64,000 nucleotides of DNA from Quillaja saponaria. Taxonomy: Eukaryota > Streptophyta > Magnoliopsida > Fabales > Quillajaceae. Positions 50,036 through 62,364 of the stretch are shown here, piece by piece. Made by a program: the position numbers and the translations under genes. The notes below the pieces were generated by a model. It had not been told where the DNA came from. It saw nothing but the letters and a program-made list of their open reading frames with translations, and ran no database searches. The DNA lies in NCBI GenBank assembly GCA_029379385.1, contig CM055618.1:12224134-12288133 (forward strand). The letters are read 5' to 3'. Numbering within the stretch: position 1 is the stretch's first letter; the number at the start of each line of letters is the position of its first letter.

Positions 50036-53000
50036 ATGGAAGTGCCACCATCCTCTTCCTCCGAGACTAAAAAGATAACAACATTGGAGGAATGGAACGG
50101 TTCATCTCCCACAAAGCTCTCAAAAACTTTCACCATTAAAGCTTCGTCTTCTTCTTCACTCTCCATTCAAAGGTTCTTTCTTTTTCATCATCTTTTTTTC
50201 CTGCTCTCAAGTTTATTTCTTTTTCTTCTTTTTAATTGAATTCTGATTATTATTATTTTACTGCAGATCTGGTACCCGTTTCATCCATGTTTGGCGGCGC
50301 TTTCTTAATGCCTTTTTACCTGAGGTAAGCATTGATTCCTAATTCAATTGGTTATTACTTTTCTTTAACGAAAATGTTGTTACGGGCGTGTTTCGAATTT
50401 TTAATTGTTGAAAAGTTTGTTTCTTTTAAATGATTCACAGGATTTTCCGACCAGTGTGACCTCAGATTATGTTCCTTTTCAAGTATGGGACTCATTACAG
50501 GTAAATGAGAATTTGAAGTTATAAAAACAAAACCAGCCACTATAATTTTCGGAAACCTCTGTTCAATTTAGCTCTTTTTATTGATTATATTATTTAGTAA
50601 ATAGATGGATTGGATTATACAGGGTCTCTCAACTTACATACGGACCATGCTTTCTACCCAAGTCAGATCAATAAGTCACTCTTATATCTTTTTCTTTCTT
50701 TTTTTATGAAAAGATATTTGTGTTCCAGTTATATTCATCATTGGTGTCTTCTTAATCACTTGTAGGCTCTCCTGGGTGCTATTGGGGTTGGTGAGAAATC
50801 AGCAACCGTTATTGGTGCCACATTTCTGGTACACAACAATTGTAGTTTGTATTATTATTTTAGTTTATATGGTTACCTCAACAATGGCTACACCCCATGT
50901 TGTTGGGTTAGGCTTGGAGAAGGCTTGAGTTGGATTTTCTAGACTGCAATATGTGACTATGGGTTTGGACATTGTAACTGTTTCAGTGGTTTTTGAGGGA
51001 CCTAACTGGCATGCTTGGAGGTATCTTATTCACCTTGTATCAGGTGCACTGCTCTTCTGATCCTTTGTGATTATAATTATGATTTGGGTTACTTTTTGCT
51101 CGTAGTTTATAGATATGAAATGACTACATGTTCTTTTTTGATAAGTATGAGATGAGTTCATCTTGAACATCTTCTGCAATCCCATTTTGTTATAAAGGAT
51201 AGAATTTCTGGTAGTCAATGGTAATTGACAACGTTTATCTGTAACTTAATTTTGGCATATTCTTCTCACTTTGGTAGGCCTGGGTGAATATCTATTCTGA
51301 TTTCCTTATCCTAAATTCTACAGGGCTCGAATCTGGATACCAATGCCAAAACATGGCGTTTAGTTGCAGATCTAATGAATGATATTGGTAGCTACTTTTG
51401 TCCCTTAAATCTTTAAAGTTTGTTCCTAGAACCATTTTCTTTATATCATCTCTCGTTCTTGTTGTGCACTGATTGTTGTCATTTGTTTTTATTTTAAGGT
51501 GCTAACAATAGATATCCAGATTACAAACTGCTTATTGAATAATCTGTAGCTTTGATAATTTTTTTTTTTTTTTTTCCGGTGGGTGGGGAGGGGGGAGAAA
51601 TGATAGGAAGATAAGTTCCATGGTTTAGAGGAATGATAGGAAGATAAGTTCTATGGATTAAATTTCTTTAAAAAAAATTTGTAATTTAATTATCAAACTG
51701 CACAACATTATTTTTTCATTTCTTACATTTGAGTTTGATCCAAATGTTCTATAGTATAATGGGACATGTGATTTATCGAAATGGTATGAATTAACTACGG
51801 CTGTTGTAACAGTACCTTCATCTTATGGAACATTCCCATTGTTATTTAAGCTAATTTTTCTATTAAATCTGACTTTCCACATTTGTAGTTTCTTCACTCT
51901 CGGTATCTTACATTGACTAGCAAGGCCATGTATGTTGGTTGCAGGAATGTTGATGGATCTTGTTTCTCCATTGTTTCCTTCAGCTTTTGTAGTTATTGTT
52001 TGCCTGGGGAGCCTGTCAAGATCCTTCAGTAAGTATTGATGTTCCAGGAAGTAAAATACAAAGCAACGTGTAACTTAATTTTAGCTGCTAACTAATAGGT
52101 TCTTAATGTGCAATATATCAAGTTACATTTTTCTTACAAGAATTTCTGAGAGTTGCCTATGTCTAATAATAAAATCTCCTGATGTATAACTTTTCAATTT
52201 TTGTTTTAATTTAAAAATCCTGCTAATGAATAAGCTCCTAACAGGACTGCATCTGTTTTTCAACTATCATAGCATTATTATGATCTTTTTCTATTGATGA
52301 CTTTACATATATCTAATCTTCATTTTAAGAAAACATGTTTTCACTTTTGTGCTTATTGCAGAATAGAAAAAGAACAAGTGGAAAGCCTTGCTCATTATAT
52401 TTTATTTAATAATTCTGTTCCTCAAAATGTTGTTTCTTTGTCAGCTGGTGTTGCAAGTGGAGCAACTAGAGCCGCTTTGACCCAGCATTTTGCACTTCAG
52501 AATAATGCTGCAGATATATCTTCAAAGGTTTCTGTGTATTTCTTTTCTTTTTCTTACCACTTTATGAAAATTGCAGAATCTAATGTTTCATAATTGATCC
52601 TTGACCTGGTGCTACTTATTGATAGGAAGGAAGTCAGGAGACATTGGCAACCATGATAGGGATGGCTTTGGGTATGCTACTTGCTCGAGTTACTATGGGA
52701 CACCCGCTAGCTACATGGTTTTGTTTTCTGTCTTTGACTCTGGTCCATATGTATGGTAAGTTTCTGCCAGTATAATTATAAAACTGTTCTCTACTATAAA
52801 ATTTTGTGGCATGCTTTTTTCCAGGCGATTTGGTACTATTTTGGATTATCAGCGAAAATAAAAAGAAATCCTATTGGCATCCAGACCTCATTTCTTAGTG
52901 GAAAATGTGGAACGAGGATTTGAATGAAAAACACATGATGTTAATATGTAAAGCATGTTATACACATTGGTCCCATTTTTTTCCCAGTTCAAGCTTTTTG

Positions 53001-55068
53001 GACAACCGTTAATCCTACTTATGGCTGGTGAAATTAATAAATTGTGCCTTCTAGTTCAACTGCTTACCCTCTACTATGTTTTGATCTGATGGGAATTGAA
53101 TGCTGACCTGTTGCATTTTTCTTAACATCGAAAAACATCATGTGGATATTCTAATGACTCTATTTCCCTTTAAAGTTGGACTTCGTATAACTATGATTGC
53201 CAAATAGACAGTCTTACTCATCAAAGCTAACCCCACACGTTTCTATGTTAATAGCTTTTCACCCCATTTGCATCACCTAAATTTAAGCAGTTGCTTCGTA
53301 TATCAAACATGGTTGTTTATTTCTTGTTTCTATTGAGTGCAGCAAACTACAGAGCTGTCAGATGTCTTGAATTGACCTCATTAAACCCTGAGAGGACCTC
53401 AATTCTTTTGCAGCATTTCATGAAGACTGGCCAAGGTATTATCGGTTCTTATTATCATTTAAAGCTGAAACTCCCCTTTTTCTATTTCCTGCATCCTATT
53501 CTCCACAAGTCCATAAATTTTGGTAATTGTTAAACTACCCCCGACAACTAGTAATTTTGCACACTGTTCTGAAGAGTATTATTTCGTAATCTTTTATCCA
53601 AACTATTGGTTGGTCTATCTTTTTCTGTTTTACAATTTGATATTAATGCCCATATCTGAATTTGTTGCCAGTTCTTTCCCCTAAACAGGTCTGTAAGATG
53701 GAGTATGTTCTACATGTATGGCCCACTTCATGGAGGTCAAAGGATGCCAATTTGTTGCATATGAAAGTACATTTAGGGATGCGGGTTTCTTCGTTCAATA
53801 ACCTAGAAATGTGAGTTCTCAAATTTTGGTATTCTTCAACCCCTTCAATTGGGAAAATATTTTGTTCAGGCTTCAAACAAAAATTATGTTACAGTCTTAC
53901 AGAGCACTCTCAAAACCACTGTGGGATTTGCCTCAACTTTTGAATTACTTTCATACATAACTATTGCAGCCTGTACTGAATAAGTTTATTACCTGTTTAA
54001 ATAAATGTATTAACATTAATTAACTCTAGTCCTACACATATCTATGCGCCGGTTCTTGGATTTACGCACAATTTGTAAGACAAGTAGATCAGAATTTGCT
54101 GCTATAGAAGAATTCACTGCTCTTGGCTAATTCTCGTGTATAAAGCTGACAGTCAAATCATATCTTGTAACAGGTTAGAGCTTTTGCATTCTGCAGGATC
54201 TTATTACATAAAAGGTTGGGCTCTCCCTATACTTATCAACAAACAAATTTTTAGCCAAAATCTTCTAGCTCATTTGTTCAGTCCTTGTTTTTCTGTGAAG
54301 CAAAGTACTTGCTAGTCGAGAGGAAGGGACTTATCAATGTTGTTATGCATAAAGATTCAAGTACAGCGGATGTCTTGCAGTCATTTATTCATGCTCTTGT
54401 TATGGCCAATATGGGTAAAAGCAAATCCATTCATTTGGAGAGCCAGTTCTGGATAGATAACCAATATAACATTTTTCTTCAGAAGGTACTTTGAAATTTG
54501 TCCTTAAATTTCACATAGTTGCTAAGTTACGTTTTTCGATCATCCAACGGTATGATATTATCTTCAGTTCAGTTATGATCAACATGTTACAATATTGGAA
54601 TCCAACTAAATTGCTGAAATACATTTCTCCATTAATTGGGAGAATAGGCAAGTCACTCTTGATCGTGGCATGCCAAGTGAGTGCAACTCTGAAACGACAT
54701 GTCAAGGTCAAAGCTGTTTAATTCTTCCAAATGTTGGATTGTTGATATTCTCTTTCATTAATCAAAAAGCAAACTGCCCCTCTATATATTATGCCTTGGC
54801 TTCAAAGTCAACAAAATAGAGTTGAACTCGTAAAATTGAAAATACATTTTCTATTGAGAAGTCAGAAATATAGAATCTTTTAGTGTTTGGAATGTGCTGA
54901 GTCACAGACACACTAAAAGTTTCTTATTCGTATCAGATTTCACAAATTTATTTTCTCATTATTTTGCAGCTGAAATCATCAGGTTGGAAAACTGAGCGTC
55001 TGCTTTCGCCTTCTATAACTTGGAGAGCAAACTGGATTTCTGGGCCTGTGGAGGAAAAGATTGACTAG
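50036..55068 (+). CDS. RUS3: ROOT UVB SENSITIVE 3 (DUF647/RUS family)
   Basis: Member of the plant RUS (DUF647) family; RUS1/RUS2 act in UV-B sensing and vitamin-B6/auxin-linked seedling growth, while RUS3's biochemical role is not defined. Fifteen exons: 50036-50172, 50267-50324, 50441-50500, 50623-50661, 50766-50828, 50987-51043, 51324-51387, 51945-52028, 52445-52527, 52626-52755, 53343-53435, 53672-53810, 54174-54214, 54301-54485, 54970-55068; 443 residues with every phase consistent. Diagnostic stretches are LEEWNGSSPTKLSKT at the start, GVGEKSATVIGATF, GSLSRSFTGVASGATRAAL, HMYANYRAVRCLELTSLN, and the end WKTERLLSPSITWRANWIS. This order matches the Arabidopsis RUS3 branch as I remember it. 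Several hydrophobic stretches in the middle suggest membrane association. Exon 14 uses an AAG acceptor. Confidence 0.96.
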
Positions 55069-56400
55069 GTGGTCACCCGTTTAATATATATAAATATGGG
55101 AACAAGGTAATATTGCTGGTAGCTCAGTGCACCAAGGTAATCTGACTGAAAGCCAGATTTGTGAGCCTCTGAAAATCTTCGTTGAAAGTAAACCAGTATT
55201 GAGAATTGTTAGATGATAACAACATTAGTGTTCATTATTATTTTCATAATATATATAAATATGGTAACAAGGTAATAAGAAGTGAGTGCTTGATAGTTAG
55301 TGTCTATTTTGCCAGATTCCAGGACTCAATTAGGTCTGCTCTTTATCTCCTCAATTCTTGAAAAGTTGTTGTTGTTTATGTTATTTATTTATTTTATTCC
55401 CTTGATTGTGCTGAGTATGTAATTCGTATATTTTGAAATCAAGTTTTTCTATAATGAAAAAAAATAAAATATAATAACTTTTTCTAAAATAACATCATTT
55501 TGTCAAATTGTCATGAAAATATTTTGTTTTTCAGTTTTTTATTCCATATATTTTTAAATTTTTGCTATGTATTTTGTCATCCTAATAATATTAGTTTTTT
55601 TGGTTTTTCACGTGTTTTGTGACTATTCCTTCTTACAAGTGTTTTCATTCGAGATCAAATCTTTAATATTGTAGAGATATTTCAACCATTGAGCTCAAGT
55701 AGTCTTTTGAACAACGTCTTCTGGGTAATAACATTATTTTTTTTTAGATAAAAATTACTGATATAGATGAAATATAATGGTATATATTTGTCACATAAGT
55801 ACTCTGTTGAAAAAAAAAAAAACTCTCTTTCTAATTATTTTCTCTCATACTGTTTTTATTTTGCTTTCTCGCCATCATGAAATTATGGATTGTGGTAATT
55901 TGATTATTTTAAAAAATTGATGGAATTTATCCATTTCCTTATATTTCTTACTTATTTATGAATGAGAACAAAAATTTAATCAAATTGATAATATTTTTGA
56001 ATATTTTCATATTTTTTGAGATGGGTAACACAGAAATGTGAGATTGCCAAAATGCTTCTAGGATCAAACTATTAAAAAATACATATTTTAGAAACAATAA
56101 ATGTAATTTTATTTATTTTTATTCATTATGTGGTATAAAAGTTTATAGTTAGTTCACATTAGTATTTTTCAGTCAAAATGTCAAAGAAAGTATATATAAA
56201 TTTTTTACTGTTTTTTTTCTGCGCTTCCCACCTTCATTCTTAAATGAGTACTAGTAGATTGGGTGGGTCAATCAAAGAAAGCAGAAATTGGACGGCAATG
56301 CTTCCAAAATTTTATTGAAATCAATAAGTAGAAATAAGATCATCTTGTTTTATTATAGAAAAACGAAATACAGAAGGAACTAAAACAAAAACAGTAAGAA
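55069..56400. other. Spacer after RUS3
   Basis: RUS3 3' UTR and AT-rich spacer; a phrase near 55085 (tatataaatatggaacaag-like) recurs near 55250. No supported gene. Confidence 0.55.
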
Positions 56401-56419
56401 AATGAACAGAAAAGAGAAA

Positions 56420-56783
56420 ACATAAAACAACTATGGCAAGGCAATGGGTAGTGGTCTTTCACACTTAATGAAAATAAGTAATTCCACCATGTATGCTGCA
56501 TGTTCAATGTTGGCTCGTTTCAGGAATGTTGACCATGTATTCATCATACTTTGATGGTAAATTCCTCTTCCTTGGAGTCCTCTTTGGCAAGTTTCGCACT
56601 TCTCCAACTTCCTCTGCAGCAATTGCCTTCGATTTCTTCACTTGTCAAGCTTCCATTTTCTTCAGTTACATTGGTCGGTGACACGGGCGCCATTAGAGTA
56701 GGTGAGACGACACCCATAAGTTTGGTGAGACGGGTGCTATTTGCTCCGTGCACATAGTTAGTTTTCTTTAACCAAATTTTCAA
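56420..56783 (-). pseudogene. Unidentified coding-like fragment, frame-broken
   Basis: A less AT-rich patch on the minus strand with codon-like content in shifting frames: one frame gives LMGVVSPTLMAPVSPTNVTE, the next gives RNLPKRTPRKRNLPSKYDEY. The RKRNLPSKYDEY pattern resembles linker regions of plant transposon polyproteins, a weak resemblance only. No intact start-to-stop gene is apparent. It may be a transposon or gene relic. Confidence 0.3.
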
Positions 56784-57183
56784 AGAAAAGGAAATGAGAA
56801 ATAAAAAACTACTAATTTTTATTTGTTAAACCACCAAAGGATAAGAAATATTAGGGTTATTATATGGACAAGTGCATACAAAACTAGATGATGACATTAC
56901 TATATTGTAAAGTATTTACATCCAAAGATACAAGCTTGACAAAATCTACAGAAAATATTGCAAGGTTTTCTTCAACCTGTCCAGGTGCTCATCATCTGTT
57001 TGATATCGTGCTAGTTTCTTTTAAAGCACAAGATTCAAAGAGCTGCTACTTCTATATTCTAAGTGTGTAATTTTACTTAAAGAAGTCTGCTTTTAGGATT
57101 CTTTTGAAGGTGCAATAAATATTCTAAAATAGTAATTGTAAATTACATAGCACTGAAATCATTATTCATCACAATAATATATT

Positions 57184-59882
57184 TTACATAATTGTTTCTA
57201 TATGTAGTCTTAATATGTGCCTTAAGGATCCTCGTTGGAGAAACCCAAAGTAAAAAAGCTGATTGCTCAAGTTACCATTCACATGACGGAAAACACCCCA
57301 CATGAAGAAATTGTCATTTAGTGCTGTATCAACATTGACAAAAAAATACCCAATCAGTAAAGCCTGTTCTCTTATGGAAAGCAAATATCACCAGTTAAAA
57401 AAACCAAGCTCAAATGCCATCTCCAGTACAACAATCACTTAAATTAACTAGAAAAGGAGATGGAACTTGAATTATTAACATCTTCATCTCCCAGGAGAGG
57501 GAGGGTGGGAACAAACAAAATTGATTTACCTGACAAAAATCATTTAGAAGTTGCAGCAGTCAAACTTATATAAACTTCAAAAGGGCATTTATAAAATCTG
57601 TTTACTTACTCTGGCAATCAGCTCTTAACTGTGTAGATGGGAAAATAAGTAACTCAACATCTCCCATGCAAGTTTTCAGCATCAGGTCATTTTTCGTTAT
57701 AAACTTCAAAAGGGTGGAGTACTTCTTTGAGGGCCTAGAACCAAAATAACCTCTTAAAACGGAGGATACAAAATTCCATATCCATATAAACTAAAAGGAA
57801 GTCACAGAGGAAGAAGATTGACTAACCTCTCAAGTAATTTTTTAGGGTAAAAATATAAACCTACATCATTTCCATCAGGAATGTAAGTTTGAAAGTTCTC
57901 AGGCCATTGTTCCCGGAGAGGATGAAGTTTACACTGCAAGACTTCAGCCATTTGCTTTGAGAACTCGTATGCTTTAAGGGAAACTTTTGATGGAGGATGG
58001 GCAGAGATTCGTTCATAGAGTCCGAGGTGACTAACGACTCCTTCATAGTGCCCACCATGAGGAACAATGTCGAGTACCTCAATGCTTCCTCTGCAGGTTA
58101 ACATATGCAGTAACAAGTGAGGTATAATCAGTTGTTTTGCACAGTTTAAGAAATAAATTCAGTGAGATAACAACACAAATAATGAGTATCAACCAATACA
58201 GAACAGTCATGTTTCCAAGCAAGTTCAGCCTTATGATTGAAGTCTCGGCAATAAAGAAGCAAAGGAAATTGAATATAATTTGATGCCACAATGCCAATCA
58301 AAATAAAATGCACAACTTCAAAACTAGAAGCAAATTATTGCGCTAGACACAAACTAATTCTCCCCATACAATAAGTGCTAAAAGATCAGTAGAATGTGTT
58401 TTTTCTGTTGGGTGTTGGTGTAGGTTGTCTGTGTGACTCAGTAATGAAAAGCAAATCTGAGATATTGATGTGATCCTGTTATTAACAAATATATCTTAAA
58501 CCTGCTCAAGCATAAATGCAAACTATCTACACATGTTCCCAAAAAACTTATTACTTTACGATAGTTGGATTGAAACTATCTACACATGTTGGGAAATAAT
58601 TTGTTACCTTAGACAGTTGGTCATCAGTTAGATTCTATAAAACAAGTTGTATAGCATCTAATTTGAGATTACTAGGTATAAGAAGAAAATCTTTATCAGG
58701 TAGAACCAATAATAACTAGAAAGCATCATTGAGCAGCATCCATTTATAGTGGCAATTCATGAGAATTAGCTAGAGCTTCAAGATCTGATTATAATAACAT
58801 AGTGTTTCAATTTCATATAAATTGATTAATATAGTCTCCATATTTCTAAGTTAGATCCATGAAAAATCCTTTAAAGTGTCACAACAAGAGGACATTCAAA
58901 ATACTCACTGCCAAACCCTTTCCTCAGCAGGACCATTTGGAGGATAGCTATCAGGCTTGTTAGGAGCAGCACCTGCAGAAAAGTTGTCAGTTGTCACCAA
59001 CGAAAGTGCTTCTTGACGAAATCTTCTAGAGTCATGCAAATGACTCGAGTAAAAACATCTCAGTCAAATTTCAACTAACTCCCAAAAAATTGGCACATGA
59101 AGAAAAGTGTAACTAATTGTTAACAAAGGATAAATGTAGAAAATCAATGTACCAAAGAGATTTTTCTGCAGTACCAAATTTATAAATCTGTTCCAAGCAA
59201 AAGTGTGATAACAAAAGGAAGATGCCAAAAGAAGATAAGATCATAGTAAAGAGATTTATGCAAACAAACTAAAAGCAGATCTATCTTTCCCATTTTGTAG
59301 TTACAGATGAAAGAGAGGACCACACTGTTAAACCCTTATTTGCAAAGTCTACCAGCCCTTAAAAGGAATGCCTCCCTAACCACCAAGATAGAAAGGCATA
59401 TTCTATCTGAAAAGAGTCGACTGTTGATGGTTAGACAAATAGGCTGTACGGGGCCCTCTATCTTCAAACTCATCATTTGCGAAAGAATGCATGTAAAAAG
59501 AGACAAAACATTGTAAACAAATATTATTTTATAATAGAACATATTTGTTTTTCAAAATATATATAGCTGCAAAACACAGGAGCCAGCACTTTGCAAAAAC
59601 TTGGGCTGGACTCCTTTACTCTTCTGGCAAACACCTGATAATGAGCATCCTGACTCATTCACGCCAAAAGCTAGTGTAAAAGCTAGTGTGGAAATACTTT
59701 CCTGCACCCTAAATAAGTCTGCATACTCAATGGAAAGAAACATGCAATTTTTGGAGGAAAAGGAAATACATAACATAATGTAAATAGCTAAATGTACCGT
59801 TTTTTGTATTCACTCCCAACTGTGCTTCTTTGATTACACCATTATCCCTCTCCCTGGGTTCTCTCTCTCTTAAGTTTGACAT
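57184..59882 (-). CDS. AIPP2-like (SPOC-like domain) protein without PHD finger
   Basis: Resembles the C-terminal domain of plant AIPP2/PAIPP2 chromatin proteins, which work with ASI1/EDM2-type factors on heterochromatic gene regulation and polyadenylation. Exons: 59882-59798, 58972-58909, 58090-57827, 57734-57610, 57323-57184; 225 residues. Matching stretches: VWQGSIEVLD (family: W-G-F/I-E), AHPPSKVSLKAYEFSKQM, ENFQTYIPDGNDVGLYFYP, KNDLMLKTCMGDVELLIFPS and LNDNFFMWGVFR. The start chosen (MSNLREREP) is the first ATG in the open frame of its exon. A non-coding exon ending at 60900 (CTTG|GTAAGG) probably precedes it, with a six-codon upstream ORF at 60959-60979. Canonical AIPP2 proteins carry an N-terminal PHD finger, absent here. 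The last exon could splice further from an internal GT. Confidence 0.78.
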
Positions 59883-60979
59883 TGAGTTTTTGTAGTAATC
59901 AGGATTCAAGTCTGTAGTCCCAGCAATATGAAAAACGACTACCAGGTTATAACACATATATTAAGAAGATAAATGCAAGCTAGTGGGTGAAGAAGAATCT
60001 GGATTAATGAGTAGTATCTTAAGAAAAATGTCGCTTTTTGGATGAGCTATATGCCACATGGAAAAGTACACAATTTCATACAGTTTTGTCGTTCATGAGG
60101 AATAGAAAAGCATATCGTATATTTGCAAGAATTAAGACAGAGCATACATGATGACTAGCAATTTTCTCCACAAAAACTTAGCTGAAAAGCAAAAACTATA
60201 AAGCTAATATTTCAGTATATCTCATGACTCTATACCTATTTTTGTGGAATTCAAATGTTAAGGAATCAACAAGCAGTCAAAGAAAACTTTTTGAGAGAAC
60301 TTCTAGCTGGTGCAGATAACAAAGTTGAATGTCGAGATTACTTTAGTTGCAAGTAATAGAGGAGACTAGCACCAGGTTGAAGATTTTGGTTACAACGTAA
60401 AAATCCACTTTGAAACAACTATATGTTGACACAGAAAGCCTTAGATTAAGAATCACTAGTTAGGATCATTATGTAAAACAGGAACAAGTACTAATTTTGA
60501 TACCAGGAAGGGGGGGACCCTTGAATTAGGATTAAACAATCCCAATCGAGCATACTAAAACCCCACATGTCATTAACTTAGCAAACTATCTCAAACAAGT
60601 ACTTTATTGAACCAAATGCAAAACCAACTTGAATCATTTGCCAAGTCAATCTCAAATTCAATTGAGCTCAACTATTTGGTTCCCTTTTTATTTTTAGCAA
60701 CCCTACCATACCTTTAACAATACCCTTTAGAACTTGTGTAAATGAAGTTACACAAGTTTTAAGGGTATTGGTGCTTGTTCGAAAGGCAGCTAAAGTTTAT
60801 CAAATAACATAAAGTTTGCGAATTTGATTATCAAATTGAACTTGAAACCCAATAACAGACAATGCTTAGAGAAAGAGAAAGGACAAACAAGAACCTTACC
60901 AAGATATTGGAGCCAACGGAAGGAGAAGCGCAAAGAAAACTTCGAGTAGTGTTGGAATTCAGGGCAAGGAGTCTCTCAT

Positions 60980-62364
60980 TATCACATTTTATGCTCAATT
61001 AAGGAAAAATATTTGAACTTGAAAACCTGTGGTTTCCTTAACTAGCATTTCTGTGGGACTATTAACTTTCAGAATCCCTCTTTGTGATTGTTTGCACTTA
61101 CTCTGTTTCTTGCTTAATTCAATGTATTTCAGAGGACTTTTTCTTTTCTAAAGGAAATATATTTTAGAAAATGTTTTGTATTTAGTATAGCTGTTAGAAT
61201 TTCTTTGTAATAAATAATTTATCATTTTTAAAATATTTTTTAACATATATTTAGAAAGCTAATTTTTGTATGTAAGAGAATAATTTATTATTATTTCAAT
61301 GATATGTAATAAATAACTTATTATTTTTGAGTATATGTAATAAATGACTTATTATTTTTGAGGTGTTTTAAATGTCAATTACTATATTTATTAGGCATTA
61401 TCTCGTGCTCTTATTGCTGACTGAAAAACTTTATTTTAATTATCAATTACTATATTTTTATTTTTAACAAGTATTTCAGGGTATGTTTGGTCAGTGATAT
61501 GCAAACAGATGATTTGCTACTTTTGAAGTGATCTAAATGTCAACTACTATATTCATTGCACACAAGTGTTCTTACTTAGAAAAATCAAACTTAAATACCA
61601 ACAATTATATATATTTATTAATTATTTAATCAATCAAACTCATAGGTAATTACAACCAGTATGACTTTGGCCTGCAACCATAATCTCATAAATTCGAATT
61701 GTTACGACTAGATTGATAGGATACCAGTTATGAAACGAAAATAACAAATATACATCAAGTTCTATTGGCGAAATCCTGCATGTCACGAAGTAAATTTCAT
61801 ATAGGTTGCAAGAAAATATATCGAGTTAGGTTAGATCCACTTTTTGAGAACTGAAATGAAATACATAATTAACAAATCCTTAACGAGTTGTTCATGACAT
61901 CGGCCTGTTTTGTATTTAAGCGTGTGTCTCTGTGTTTTGCAAACTTGGGGAGAGAGGATGCTTAGAAAAGCAACAGTTGGTTTTTTCCATTTTTGGAAAG
62001 AAAACAATTTTTACATGCATGTCATTTGTTTAATTGTTTTCCATATTGTAACAAGAATATAGAAGGAAACAATGACATTTTAGATGGAGTCCCTTCATGT
62101 CATATAAATTAACATACTTTTGAAGAAACAGCAATGAACTCATTCCAGTTTTATTCCACTGTTGCTCTACAATTCCCTCCTCCTCCCCCTTCTCAGAACT
62201 TTATCTCTTTTCCTTATTTCAAGCAATTGCCATTGAATACTGAGAAATGCAGACTTTGTTGTGGACACTCTGCATCTCCACCAATAATGCATATGCTTTC
62301 TTTTGACTATTTTCCAGCAACATCAACAACTTTGTTTTTGAACAAGTGTATACTGATTCAAACG
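60980..62364. other. Spacer between AIPP2-like and ureide permease genes
   Basis: AT-rich promoter-side DNA of the AIPP2-like gene and probable 3' UTR of the permease gene. A phrase aataa(c/t)ttattattt-(t)gag recurs at about 61310-61360. A frame at 62134-62382 is Pro/Phe-rich and overlaps the permease end in antisense; not supported as a gene. Confidence 0.55.

Noticed and set aside
52294..52444. Possible extra RUS3 exon before GVASGATRAAL
   Set aside because: Direct joining of 52028 to 52445 restores the conserved SFTGVASG; inclusion would break it.
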